64,000 nucleotides of DNA from Burkholderia sp. Bp8963 (GCF_003854275.1 NZ_QTQP01000034.1:21450-85449); one strand, 5' to 3'. Shown: positions 26,804 to 35,487, counted from the first letter of the stretch. Notes: a model not told the origin generated them from the sequence alone. Numbers and translations are program-made.

Positions 26804-26832
26804 TTGACGGCCCCTATTCTAGGTTGTATTGT
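26804..26832 (+). promoter_or_regulatory. Sigma-70 promoter for the SPFH/NAD-kinase-like pair
   Basis: TTGACG (26804-26809), a spacer of exactly 17 bases and TATTGT (26827-26832) give a good sigma-70 promoter on the plus strand. The -10 box lies inside the left arm of the 38-bp dyad, so a bound repressor would block it. Confidence 0.65.
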
Positions 26833-26860
26833 GCAACTCATACAAGTTGCACTGTACAAC
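26823..26860. promoter_or_regulatory. 38-bp dyad operator between NrtR-like regulator and SPFH gene
   Basis: GTTGTATTGTGCAAC and GTTGCACTGTACAAC form two inverted arms (16 bases each when the inner T/A is included) with two mismatches and a 6-base centre. Each arm is also a partial dyad (GTTG...CAAC), so two dimers could bind. It is A/T-rich against a GC-rich background and lies on the promoter of the divergent gene, which fits autoregulated control by the NrtR-like protein. Confidence 0.7.
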
Positions 26861-26878
26861 TCAAGCGGGGAGTCCAAC

Positions 26879-27907
26879 ATGTTCGGGATTCGATTCATCA
26901 AGTCGCAGCCGACCGTCCACCTGATGCAGTTCCGCGCAGGCAAGGTCGTGCGCGAGGGCGCGGGGCTGTCGTTCTTCTACTATGCGCCGGCGACGACGCT
27001 GGTGTCGGTGCCGGTCGCGAGCCAGGACCGGCCGTTCATCCTCGAGCTCGTCACGGCGGATTTCCAGAGCGTCACGGTGCAGGGGCAGGTGACCTACCGC
27101 ATCGGCGACCCGCACCGTACCGCGGCAATGATGGATTTCTCGCTGGCGAAGGACGGCCGGTCGTACGTGTCGGACGATCCGAAGCGGCTCGGCGATCGCG
27201 TCGCGATGCAGGTCGAGGTGATCGTCCAGCAGGCCGTGCAGTCGCTGGAACTGAAGGAAGCGCTGCGCGCGTCGGCGGCCATCGCGCGCACGGTGCAGGC
27301 CGGGCTCGCGAGCCAGCCCGAGATCGACGCGCTGGGCCTCGAGATCCTGGGCGTTTCGGTGATGGCCGTGAAGCCGACGCCGGACATCGCCCGCGCGCTC
27401 GAGGCCGAAGCGCGCGAATCCAACCTGAAGGCGGCCGATGACGCCGTCTATCTGCGCCGGATGTCGGCCGTGGAAAACGAGCGCGCGATCCGGCAGAACG
27501 AACTCGATACCGACATCGCGGTCGAGCAGAAGAAGCGGCAGATCCGCGAGACGCAGATGGAAGCGAAGGCGACGTTGATGCGCCGTGAAAACGCGCTGCG
27601 CGACGAGCAGATGGCGGCGGATGTCGCACTCGAGGAGCAGCGCAAGGCGTTTGTCGCGGGGCAGGCGCACAACAGCCGGACGCTCGCGGAAGCCGAGGCG
27701 CACCGCGTGGCGGCCGTGATGCAGGCGCTCGAACACGCCGATCCGCGCATCGTCAATGCGCTCGCGGCGGCCGGCATGCAGCCGGGCCAGCTGATCGCGC
27801 AGGCGTTCGGCGGCATCGCCGAGCGGGCGGAGCGCATCGGGCAGCTCAACGTGTCGCCCGAGCTGCTGCAGGGCCTGATGAGTGCCGGCGCGCGGGCGGC
27901 ATCATGA
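26879..27907 (+). CDS. SPFH/band-7 (stomatin-like) protein
   Basis: A 342-residue SPFH-domain protein. The SPFH domain covers about residues 20-190 (FILELVTADFQSVTVQGQVTYRIGDPHRTAAM and LELKEALRASAAIARTVQ), followed by a charged coiled coil (about 190-300, rich in Glu/Arg/Gln with AEAEAHRVAAVMQALE) and a C-terminal hydrophobic Gly/Ala tail. No N-terminal membrane segment is evident, so membrane contact would be peripheral. SPFH proteins oligomerise into membrane microdomain scaffolds. GGGGAG lies before the ATG at 26879. It overlaps the NAD-kinase-like gene by ATGA, so the two are co-translated. Confidence 0.85.
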   Translation: MFGIRFIKSQPTVHLMQFRAGKVVREGAGLSFFYYAPATTLVSVPVASQDRPFILELVTADFQSVTVQGQVTYRIGDPHRTAAMMDFSLAKDGRSYVSDDPKRLGDRVAMQVEVIVQQAVQSLELKEALRASAAIARTVQAGLASQPEIDALGLEILGVSVMAVKPTPDIARALEAEARESNLKAADDAVYLRRMSAVENERAIRQNELDTDIAVEQKKRQIRETQMEAKATLMRRENALRDEQMAADVALEEQRKAFVAGQAHNSRTLAEAEAHRVAAVMQALEHADPRIVNALAAAGMQPGQLIAQAFGGIAERAERIGQLNVSPELLQGLMSAGARAAS

Positions 27908-28836
27908 ACGCCGGGATCCGCAAGGTCGTGCTGGTGACGCGCCAAACGCGGCTCGACGCGCTGATTGCGCGGCATCACACGCTCGCGCAGGCGAAGTTCT
28001 ACCTCGAGCACCTCGGCGCAGATTTCTCCGACTACGTCGCCGAGCATGCCGCGTACGCCAGCAGCATGGCGCTCGCCGTGCGTGCGCTCGAGGACTGGGG
28101 GCGCTACCAGATCGTCGATCGCAGCTATCTGCCGAACTTCATCTTCGCGGCCGACGATATCGTCGTGTCGCTCGGGCAGGACGGGTTGGTCGCGAATGCG
28201 ATGAAGTACCTGGACGGGCAGCCGCTGATCGGCCTGAATCCGGAGCCCGGCCGGTGGGACGGCCTGCTGCTGCCGTTCGAGCCATCGGCGCTCGGGGCGG
28301 TGCTCGCGGACGTCGCGCGCGGCCGCCGTCCGACGAAGGCGGTCACGATGGCGGAGGCGCGGCTGTCGGACGGGCAGGTGCTGCGGGCGGTCAACGACCT
28401 GTTCATCGGGCCGCGCACCCATGCTTCGGCGCTTTACGAGATCGAGCTGGGCGAGCGGCGCGAGTCGCAATCGTCGTCCGGCATCATCGTATCGACGGGC
28501 CTCGGTTCGACCGCATGGCTGAAGAGCGTGGTGACGGGCTCGCTCGGCGTCGCGCACGCGATGCAGCACGCCGCCGGCGATTTCGAGTACCAGCCGCAGC
28601 CCTGGGATAGCCCGCAACTGACGTTTGCGGTGCGCGAGCCGTTTCCGAGCCGCGCGTCGAAGGCCGGGCTCGTGTTCGGCCAGGTGAGCGCAGGAGAGCC
28701 GCTGCGGCTGCGCTCGCGCATGCCGGAAAACGGCGTGATCTTTTCCGATGGGATGGAGGCCGACTATCTGCGCTTCACCGCCGGCATGGAAGCGACGGTG
28801 ACCGTCGCCCGCACGCAGGGCTGCCTGGTCGTGTAG
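27904..28836 (+). CDS. NAD(+)/NADH kinase-family protein, divergent member
   Basis: A 310-residue protein with the NAD-kinase fold. Visible marks are DDIVVSLGQDGLVANAMKYL (84-103), where the usual GGDG reads GQDG (91-94) with the catalytic Asp93 kept; ND (164-165) at the NE position; and SSGIIVSTGLGSTAW (191-205), the second substrate-binding motif. The N-terminal 75 residues are not typical (FYLEHLGADFSDYVAEHAAY). Housekeeping NAD kinase is normally a separate gene in Burkholderia, so this is probably a specialised second copy. It may phosphorylate NAD or a related molecule at the SPFH scaffold. The four-base overlap with the SPFH gene indicates a functional pair. Confidence 0.75.
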   Translation: MNAGIRKVVLVTRQTRLDALIARHHTLAQAKFYLEHLGADFSDYVAEHAAYASSMALAVRALEDWGRYQIVDRSYLPNFIFAADDIVVSLGQDGLVANAMKYLDGQPLIGLNPEPGRWDGLLLPFEPSALGAVLADVARGRRPTKAVTMAEARLSDGQVLRAVNDLFIGPRTHASALYEIELGERRESQSSSGIIVSTGLGSTAWLKSVVTGSLGVAHAMQHAAGDFEYQPQPWDSPQLTFAVREPFPSRASKAGLVFGQVSAGEPLRLRSRMPENGVIFSDGMEADYLRFTAGMEATVTVARTQGCLVV

Positions 28837-28847
28837 CCCGGCGTCGG

Positions 28848-29645
28848 TCAGGCGGGGCCGGCCTCGCCTTCGAGCCCCGCGACGATTTCCTGCGCGGCGC
28901 GCTGCAGCTCGGGCACGAAGCGCCGGATCGCTTCGGCCGACGCAATCGCCTTCGACAGATAGATCACGTTCAGGCTGCCGAGCACGTGCCCGTGCGCGGC
29001 AATCGCCACCGCGACCGCGCCGATCTTCTTCTGCGCGCCCCAATCGCTCGCATTGAGCCCGAAGCCGTCCGTGCGGGTCTGGCGGATCAGGTTCGCGATG
29101 TACGCGTCGTCGAGCGCGAGGCGGCGCTGTTCGTCGTCGTCGGCATTCGCACGCAACAGCGCGAGGATGTCGTCGCGTTCCGCGTCGGGGCATGCCGCGA
29201 AGTACGCGCGCCCGGCCGCCGTCAGCAGCATCGGCAGCCGGCGCCCGACCATCGACCGGTGGAACGACAGCGGGCTGAAGCGGTGCGTGGTCTCGCGGAT
29301 GATCATCGCGTCGCCGTCGGGCGTCGTCAGGTCCGACGGCCACACGACGCGCTGCGTCAGTTGCGCCATCACCGGCGGCGCGACCGTCGAAATCCATTCG
29401 TCGTCCGTAAAGCCTTCGCTCAGCGCGCGCACGCCGAGCGCGAGCCGGAAGCTGTCGTCGGACGGGCTGCGACGCACGCATCCCTCGTCGACGAGCGTCT
29501 CCAGCAGCCGCCGCACGGTGGTGCGGTGCAGCCCGGTAGCCTCGCTGACCTGCTGGCTCGTCGCGCGGCCGTTCTCCATCGCATTGAGCGCGCGCAGCAC
29601 CTGCAGGCCACGCGCCAGCCCCCGCACGCTGGTGTATTTCGGCAC
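28848..29645 (-). CDS. mhpR: IclR-type regulator, MhpR-like
   Basis: A 265-residue IclR regulator, divergent from the mhp genes. The N-terminal winged helix is about 5-75 (TSVRGLARGLQVLRALN, TGLHRTTVRRLLETL), followed by the effector domain (DWGAQKKIGAVAVAIAAHGHVLGSLNVIYL). I chose the GTG at 29645 because AAGGA stands 7 bases before it and MPKYTSVRGLARGLQVL matches MhpR starts; a TTG at 29666 would add 7 residues. MhpR activates mhp genes with hydroxyphenylpropionate. A perfect dyad lies upstream at 29669-29687. The symbol rests on family and position. Confidence 0.82.
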   Translation of the reverse strand: MPKYTSVRGLARGLQVLRALNAMENGRATSQQVSEATGLHRTTVRRLLETLVDEGCVRRSPSDDSFRLALGVRALSEGFTDDEWISTVAPPVMAQLTQRVVWPSDLTTPDGDAMIIRETTHRFSPLSFHRSMVGRRLPMLLTAAGRAYFAACPDAERDDILALLRANADDDEQRRLALDDAYIANLIRQTRTDGFGLNASDWGAQKKIGAVAVAIAAHGHVLGSLNVIYLSKAIASAEAIRRFVPELQRAAQEIVAGLEGEAGPA

Positions 29646-29668
29646 GATAAAGTCCTTATAAATCAATG

Positions 29669-29687
29669 ATGTGCATCAGATGCACAT
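29669..29687. promoter_or_regulatory. IclR (MhpR-like) operator candidate
   Basis: ATGTGCAT and its exact reverse complement ATGCACAT with 3 bases between them, 24 bases upstream of the regulator's GTG and 211 bases upstream of mhpA. The size fits an IclR-family dimer site, shared by both divergent genes. Confidence 0.6.
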
Positions 29688-29897
29688 TCCGCTCAAATTG
29701 TTGAGGCGCGATATTGCGCTCCTTAGACTCTGTTCGAAACCGGATGCACGGGCGCGGAGAAGGCCCGGTGGAGGGCGTCGGCGAAGACCCGTCCATCGTA
29801 GCAGAGCGTGCGTTGCCGCAACGCGGGCGCCGGTTCGAAGGTGGAGACGCGCGGCGGCAAGCCGCGCCGGACAGAAACAGCTTTGCAGGAGACACAG

Positions 29898-31748
29898 ATG
29901 CCCGCCCAACACGAGGCTGCCGCCGCGCCGGCCAGCCCGCATGTCATCGCGACTGACGTCGCGATCATCGGCGCCGGCCCGGTCGGCCTGATGATCGCGA
30001 ACCTGCTGGGCCAGCAGGGCGTCGGCGCGGTCATCATCGAGAAACTCGAGCAGATCATCGACTACCCGCGCGCGATCGGCCTCGACGACGAAGCGCTGCG
30101 CGTCTTCCAGACGGTCGGCCTCGCCGACGCGCTGCTGCCGCACACGACCCCCGACCACTGGATGCGCTTCGTCACCGGCAGCGGCCATTGCTTCGCGTCG
30201 ATCGAGCCGCGCACCGACGAGTTCGGCTGGTCGCGCCGCAACGCGTTCATCCAGCCGCTCGCGGACCGCGTGCTGTACGACGGGCTGAAGCGCTTCGCGC
30301 ATGTCGACGTGCTGTTCGGACACGCGCTCGACACGTTCGCGCAGGACCGCGACGGCGTGACGATCGACGTCGTCGACGCGCACGGCGCGAAGAAGACCGT
30401 GCGCGCCGCGTACCTGGTCGGCGCCGACGGCGGCAACAGCTTCGTGCGCCGCACGCTGAACGTGCCGTTCGAAGGCCGCACGAAGCCGAACCAGTGGATC
30501 GTCGTCGACGTGCGCAACGACCCGCTCGGCTCGCCGCACGTGTACCTGCATTGCGACGCGGAGCGGCCTTACGTGTCGGCCGCGCTGCCGCACGGGATCC
30601 GCCGCTTCGAATTCATGGTGATGCCCGGCGAGACCGAGGAACAGCTGTCGCGGCCCGAGAACCTCGCCGCGCTGATCCGCAAGGTGGTCGCCGATCCGGA
30701 CAAGGTCGACTACATCCGCAAGCGCGTGTATACGCACAACGCGCGGCTCGCGCGCCGCTTCGATGTCGGCCGCGTGCTGCTCGCGGGCGACGCTGCGCAC
30801 ATCATGCCGGTCTGGCAGGGGCAGGGCTACAACAGCGGGATTCGCGATGCGAGCAATCTCGGCTGGAAGCTCGCGATGGTCGCGAAGGGGCTCGCGCGGC
30901 CCGAGCTGCTCGCGAGCTATACGCTCGAGCGGCGCGACCATGCGCGTTCGATGATTCATCTGTCGGAAGTTGCAGGCGACATCTTCGCGCCGACGACGCG
31001 CGTCGGCCGCGTCGTGCGCGACGGGTTCGTGCGCGCGCTCGGTTTGATCCCGGCCGCGAAACGCTATTTCGTCGAAATGCGCTTCAAGCCGATGCCGCGC
31101 TACGAAGCCGGCGTCGTGATGCTGCCGCAGCGCACGCGCGACGGCGGCGTGCTGGCCCGGCTGCTCGACCGCGCGGGCGGCACCGCGCCGGGGCGCCTGC
31201 TCGGCCTGATGAGCCAGAAGCGCAGTTCGTGGTTCGGGCAGCTCGTGTATGGCCGCGATGCGTTCGGCCAGTCGCCGGTCGGCCGGATGTTCGTCCAGCC
31301 GCGCGTGCGCACGGCCGACGGCCGCACGGTGCGGCTCGACGACGCGATCGGCAACCGCTTCGCGGTGATCGGCTGGGGCAGCGACCCGACCTTCGGGCTG
31401 ACCGACGCGGCGCGCGCGGTGTGGGAGCGGCTCGGCGCGTGCTTCGTGCTGGCAAAACCGGACGTGCAGCTCGACTATGCAGCCGACGTTCCCGACGGCG
31501 TGATCGCGATCGGCGATACGACGGGCCGCCTGAAGGACTGGTTCAGCCGGATTCCGCAGTCGGTCGTGCTGCTGCGACCGGACCGTTTCGTCGCGGGCGT
31601 GTGTGCGCCGCAGGAAGTGTCGGACGCGATCGTCGAGCTCGCCGCGCTGCTGCAGCTCACGGATACCGTGCCGGCTGCACGCACCACACGCCCCGCGCAG
31701 GCCGATGCGCTCGCGCACGCGGCTGCCGCGCAACCGGCGGGAGCGTGA
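29898..31748 (+). CDS. mhpA: 3-(3-hydroxyphenyl)propionate hydroxylase
   Basis: A 616-residue FAD monooxygenase of the PheA/TfdB class. It hydroxylates 3-(3-hydroxyphenyl)propionate (and 3-hydroxycinnamate) to the 2,3-dihydroxy product with NADH and oxygen. The first FAD motif is GAGPVG (25-30), with the middle GADGGNS and the second FAD-phosphate motif GRVLLAGDAAHIMPVWQGQG near 289-308. The C-terminal thioredoxin-like domain is present to about 585, with a longer Ala-rich tail than the E. coli enzyme. AGGAG (29887-29891) precedes the ATG. It is the first gene of mhpABDFE and lies 1 base from mhpB. Confidence 0.92.
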   Translation: MPAQHEAAAAPASPHVIATDVAIIGAGPVGLMIANLLGQQGVGAVIIEKLEQIIDYPRAIGLDDEALRVFQTVGLADALLPHTTPDHWMRFVTGSGHCFASIEPRTDEFGWSRRNAFIQPLADRVLYDGLKRFAHVDVLFGHALDTFAQDRDGVTIDVVDAHGAKKTVRAAYLVGADGGNSFVRRTLNVPFEGRTKPNQWIVVDVRNDPLGSPHVYLHCDAERPYVSAALPHGIRRFEFMVMPGETEEQLSRPENLAALIRKVVADPDKVDYIRKRVYTHNARLARRFDVGRVLLAGDAAHIMPVWQGQGYNSGIRDASNLGWKLAMVAKGLARPELLASYTLERRDHARSMIHLSEVAGDIFAPTTRVGRVVRDGFVRALGLIPAAKRYFVEMRFKPMPRYEAGVVMLPQRTRDGGVLARLLDRAGGTAPGRLLGLMSQKRSSWFGQLVYGRDAFGQSPVGRMFVQPRVRTADGRTVRLDDAIGNRFAVIGWGSDPTFGLTDAARAVWERLGACFVLAKPDVQLDYAADVPDGVIAIGDTTGRLKDWFSRIPQSVVLLRPDRFVAGVCAPQEVSDAIVELAALLQLTDTVPAARTTRPAQADALAHAAAAQPAGA

Positions 31749-31749
31749 C

Positions 31750-32721
31750 ATGCCGATCCAGCTCGAATGCCTGTCCCATACGCCGCTGCAAGGCTATTTC
31801 GATCCGGCGCCGCACGTGGTGGCCGAAGTCGAACGCGTGCAGGCCGCAGCCCGCGCGCGTGTCGAAGCGTTCGATCCCGAATGCATCGTGCTGTTCGCGC
31901 CCGACCATTACAACGGCTTTTTCTACGACCTGATGCCGCCGTTCTGCATCGGCATCGCCGCGGAATCGATCGGCGACTACCGGAGCCTCGCGGGCTCGCT
32001 GAACGTGCCGGCCACGTTCGCCCGCGAACTGGCCGAGGCCGTGCTCGACAGCGATGTCGATGTGTCGGTGTCGTACCGGATGCAGATCGATCACGGCTTC
32101 GCGCAGGCGCTCGAAGTGCTGACGGGCGGCCTCGACTGCTACCCGGTGATTCCCGTGTTCCTGAACTCCGTCGCGGCGCCGATGGCGACGCTGCGCCGCG
32201 CGCGGCTGCTCGGCGACGCGATCGGCCGCTTCGTCGCGCGCTCGGGCCGTCGCGTGCTGGTGGTCGGCTCGGGCGGCATCTCGCACGAGCCGCCGGTGCC
32301 GGAGCTGGCCACCGCGAGCCCGGAGATGGCCGAGCGGCTGATCGCCGGACGCAATCCGGACGCCGATGCGCGCGCCGCGCGCCAGGCGCGCACGATCGCG
32401 GCGGCGCGCACGTTCGCGGCCGGCGACAGCCCGCTGCACGCGCTCAATCCCGAATGGGACCAGGCGTTTCTCGACGTGCTCGCACGCGGCGACCTGAAGG
32501 CCGTCGACGGGATGACCAACGACGCGATCACGCGTGACGGCGGCAAGTCCGCGCACGAGATCCGCGCGTGGGTCGCCGCGTTCGCGGCGCTGGCGGCCGC
32601 GGGCCCGTATCACGCGGTGCGGGATTTCTACCGCCCGATTCCCGAATGGATCGCGGGCTTTGCCGCTATGCACGGCTGGTCTGCGGGCGCGCCCGCACCG
32701 CGATCGACAGACAAGGAGTGA
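31750..32721 (+). CDS. mhpB: 2,3-dihydroxyphenylpropionate 1,2-dioxygenase (meta-cleavage)
   Basis: A 323-residue type-II extradiol dioxygenase that opens the ring of 2,3-dihydroxyphenylpropionate with ferrous iron. The family segments are FAPDHYNGFFYDLMPPFCIG (near 51-70), the catalytic His of QIDHGF near 115 and of GGISHEPP near 179. The pair matches the catalytic His115/His179 described for the E. coli enzyme. The gene begins 1 base after mhpA. Length is normal. Confidence 0.92.
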   Translation: MPIQLECLSHTPLQGYFDPAPHVVAEVERVQAAARARVEAFDPECIVLFAPDHYNGFFYDLMPPFCIGIAAESIGDYRSLAGSLNVPATFARELAEAVLDSDVDVSVSYRMQIDHGFAQALEVLTGGLDCYPVIPVFLNSVAAPMATLRRARLLGDAIGRFVARSGRRVLVVGSGGISHEPPVPELATASPEMAERLIAGRNPDADARAARQARTIAAARTFAAGDSPLHALNPEWDQAFLDVLARGDLKAVDGMTNDAITRDGGKSAHEIRAWVAAFAALAAAGPYHAVRDFYRPIPEWIAGFAAMHGWSAGAPAPRSTDKE

Positions 32722-32725
32722 CGAC

Positions 32726-33505
32726 ATGCCGACCCCGCAACACATCGATGCGCTGGCTGCTCGCCTGCGCGACGCCGAACGCGAACGCGCGCCGATCGAA
32801 CCGCTGCGCATGGAAATCGGTGAGCAGAACGCCGAAGACGCGTACGCGATCCAGCAGGCCAATGCGGCGCTGCGGCGCGAACGCGTGGTCGGCCGCAAGA
32901 TCGGCCTGACCTCGCTCGCGGTGCAGCAGCAGCTCGGCGTCGACCAGCCCGATTTCGGCACGCTGTTCGCGTCGATGGCATACGGCGACGCCGAGCCGAT
33001 GAGCCTGTCGCAGCTGATCCAGCCGAAGGTCGAAGCGGAAATCGCACTCGTGCTCGAGCACGACCTCGTGCACGAGAAGCACACGTTCGCCGACCTGCAG
33101 CGCGCGACCGCGTACGCGCTCGCGGCGATCGAAGTCGTCGACAGCCGCATCGCGGGCTGGAACATCCGCTTCGTCGACACCGTCGCGGACAACGCGTCGA
33201 GCGCGCTGTTCGTGCTCGGCAGCCGGCCCGTGCCGCTGAAGGACGTCGATCTTGCCGGCTGCGAGATGACGCTCGCGTCGAACGGCGAAGTGCTGTCGCG
33301 CGGCAGCGGCACCGCGTGCCTCGGCAATCCGCTGAACGCGGCCGTGTGGCTCGCCGACCGAATGGTGCGGCACGGCACGCCGCTGCGCGCGGGCGACGTG
33401 ATCCTGACGGGCGCGCTCGGCCCGATGGTCGCGGTTACGCAGCCGGGCACGTTCACCGCGCAGATCGCCGGCCTCGGCAGCGTGCGCGCCACCTTCAACG
33501 AATGA
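32726..33505 (+). CDS. mhpD: 2-hydroxypenta-2,4-dienoate hydratase
   Basis: A 259-residue member of the 2-oxopent-4-enoate hydratase family that adds water to 2-hydroxypentadienoate to give 4-hydroxy-2-oxovalerate, the step after MhpC. VGRKIGLTS (51-59), KVEAEIALVLE and NxxxxALFVLG match the family; the acidic residues in EAEIA bind the divalent metal. It starts 4 bases after mhpB with AAGGAG upstream. Confidence 0.9.
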   Translation: MPTPQHIDALAARLRDAERERAPIEPLRMEIGEQNAEDAYAIQQANAALRRERVVGRKIGLTSLAVQQQLGVDQPDFGTLFASMAYGDAEPMSLSQLIQPKVEAEIALVLEHDLVHEKHTFADLQRATAYALAAIEVVDSRIAGWNIRFVDTVADNASSALFVLGSRPVPLKDVDLAGCEMTLASNGEVLSRGSGTACLGNPLNAAVWLADRMVRHGTPLRAGDVILTGALGPMVAVTQPGTFTAQIAGLGSVRATFNE

Positions 33506-33513
33506 GGATTTCC

Positions 33514-34461
33514 ATGAGCGTTCAGAAACTCAAGGCCGCGATCATCGGTTCGGGCAATATCGGCACCGACCTGATGATCAAGATCATGCGGCATGCGAAG
33601 CATCTCGAAGTTGCCGCGATGGTCGGCATCGATCCGGCGTCGGACGGCCTTGCGCGCGCGGCGCGCCTCGGCGTCGCGACGACGCACGAGGGCGTCGAAG
33701 GCCTCGCGCGGCTGCCCGAATTCGACGACATCGACTTCGTGTTCGACGCGACGTCGGCCGGCGCGCACGTGAAGAACGATGCGTTCCTGCGCACGCTGAA
33801 GCCCGGCATCCGCTGCATCGACCTGACGCCCGCGGCGATCGGTCCGTACTGCGTGCCCGTCGTGAATCTCGACGCGCATCTCGACGCGCCGAACGTGAAC
33901 ATGGTTACCTGTGGCGGCCAGGCGACGATTCCGATGGTTGCGGCCGTGTCGCGCGTCGCGAAGGCCCATTACGCGGAGATCGTCGCGTCGATCAGCAGCA
34001 AGTCGGCCGGGCCCGGCACGCGCGCGAACATCGACGAATTCACCGAGACGACGTCGAAGGCGATCGAGGCGGTCGGCGGCGCCGCGCACGGCAAGGCGAT
34101 CATCATCCTGAACCCGGCCGAGCCGCCGGTGATGATGCGCGACACCGTGTACGTGCTGTCGGAGCCGGCCGATCGCGCGAAGATTGCCGCGTCGGTCGAA
34201 GCGATGGCGCGCGCGGTGCAGGCGTACGTGCCCGGCTACCGGCTGAAGCAGGCCGTGCAGTTCGACGAGATTCCCGCGTCCGCGCCGCTGAACATCCCGG
34301 GCCTCGGCCGCGTGAGCGGGCTGAAGACGTCGATCTTTCTCGAGGTCGAAGGCGCCGCGCATTACCTGCCAGCGTATGCCGGCAATCTCGACATCATGAC
34401 GTCCGCCGCGCTCGCGACCGCCGAGCGCATCGCGCAATCGATGCAACGCGTAAGCGCATAA
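33514..34461 (+). CDS. mhpF: Acetaldehyde dehydrogenase (acylating)
   Basis: A 315-residue CoA-acylating acetaldehyde dehydrogenase that makes acetyl-CoA from the acetaldehyde channelled from MhpE. The NAD motif GSGNIGTDL (12-20), the catalytic Cys in NMVTCGGQATIP (about 129-140) and the SGLKTSIFLEVEGAAHYLPAYAGNLDIMTSAA region in two parts match the family. GAGGA lies 6 bases before the ATG at 33514; an ATG at 33502 overlapping the mhpD stop is possible. It works as a complex with MhpE, coded next. Confidence 0.92.
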   Translation: MSVQKLKAAIIGSGNIGTDLMIKIMRHAKHLEVAAMVGIDPASDGLARAARLGVATTHEGVEGLARLPEFDDIDFVFDATSAGAHVKNDAFLRTLKPGIRCIDLTPAAIGPYCVPVVNLDAHLDAPNVNMVTCGGQATIPMVAAVSRVAKAHYAEIVASISSKSAGPGTRANIDEFTETTSKAIEAVGGAAHGKAIIILNPAEPPVMMRDTVYVLSEPADRAKIAASVEAMARAVQAYVPGYRLKQAVQFDEIPASAPLNIPGLGRVSGLKTSIFLEVEGAAHYLPAYAGNLDIMTSAALATAERIAQSMQRVSA

Positions 34462-34473
34462 GGAAGCCTCCCG

Positions 34474-35487
34474 ATGAGCAAGAAACTCTACATTTCCGAC
34501 GTGACGCTGCGCGACGGCAGCCACGCGATTCGCCATCAATACTCGATCCGCAACGTGCAGGACATCGCGCGGGCGCTGGACAAGGCCAGGGTCGATTCGA
34601 TCGAGGTCGCGCACGGCGACGGCCTGCAGGGCTCGAGCTTCAACTACGGCTTCGGCGCACACAGCGATCTCGAATGGATCGAGGCGGTGGCCGACGTCGT
34701 CGAGCACGCGAAGATCGCGACGCTGCTGCTGCCGGGCATCGGCACGATCCACGACCTGAAGGCCGCGTACGACGCAGGCGCGCGCGTCGTGCGCGTCGCG
34801 ACGCACTGCACGGAAGCGGACATCTCGAAGCAGCACATCGAATATGCGCGCGCACTCGGCATGGACACGGTCGGTTTCCTGATGATGAGCCACATGACGA
34901 CGCCGGAGAACCTGGCCGTCGAGGCGCAGAAGATGGAAAGCTATGGCGCGACCTGCATCTACGTCGTCGATTCGGGCGGCGCGCTCAACATGAACGACGT
35001 GCGCGATCGCTTCCGTGCGCTCAAGGCCGTGCTGAAGCCTGATACGCAGACGGGTATTCACGCGCATCACAACCTGAGCCTCGGCGTCGCGAACTCGATC
35101 GTTGCCGTCGAGGAAGGCTGCGACCGGATCGACGCGAGCCTCGCCGGCATGGGCGCCGGCGCCGGCAACGCGCCGCTCGAAGTGTTCATCGCGGCGGCTG
35201 GGCGTCTCGGCTGGAACCACGGCACGGATCTCTACACGCTGATGGACGCGGCCGACGACATCGTGCGCCCGCTGCAGGACCGTCCGGTGCGCGTGGACCG
35301 CGAGACGCTCGCGCTCGGCTATGCAGGCGTGTATTCGAGCTTCCTGCGCCATTCGGAAGCGGCCGCGAACAAGTACGGGCTGAAGACGGTCGACATCCTC
35401 GTCGAGCTCGGCCGCCGCCGGATGGTCGGCGGGCAGGAAGACATGATCGTCGACGTCGCGCTCGACCTCAAGCGCGCGCACGGCTGA
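34474..35487 (+). CDS. mhpE: 4-hydroxy-2-oxovalerate aldolase
   Basis: A 337-residue HMGL-like class-II aldolase that splits 4-hydroxy-2-oxovalerate to pyruvate and acetaldehyde. VTLRDGSHAIRHQYS (10-24) carries the metal-binding Asp, HAHHNLSLGVANS gives the His ligands, and GMGAGAGNAPLEVF is the conserved C-terminal turn. It follows mhpF by 12 bases and forms with it the substrate-channelling pair. Length is normal. Confidence 0.93.
   Translation: MSKKLYISDVTLRDGSHAIRHQYSIRNVQDIARALDKARVDSIEVAHGDGLQGSSFNYGFGAHSDLEWIEAVADVVEHAKIATLLLPGIGTIHDLKAAYDAGARVVRVATHCTEADISKQHIEYARALGMDTVGFLMMSHMTTPENLAVEAQKMESYGATCIYVVDSGGALNMNDVRDRFRALKAVLKPDTQTGIHAHHNLSLGVANSIVAVEEGCDRIDASLAGMGAGAGNAPLEVFIAAAGRLGWNHGTDLYTLMDAADDIVRPLQDRPVRVDRETLALGYAGVYSSFLRHSEAAANKYGLKTVDILVELGRRRMVGGQEDMIVDVALDLKRAHG

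Noticed and set aside
31657..35481. Very long open frame (over 1200 codons) on the minus strand across the mhp genes
   Set aside because: It mirrors the codon positions of the mhp genes, is full of Arg/His/Asp/Val typical of antisense frames in GC-rich DNA, and has no domain or ribosome site.
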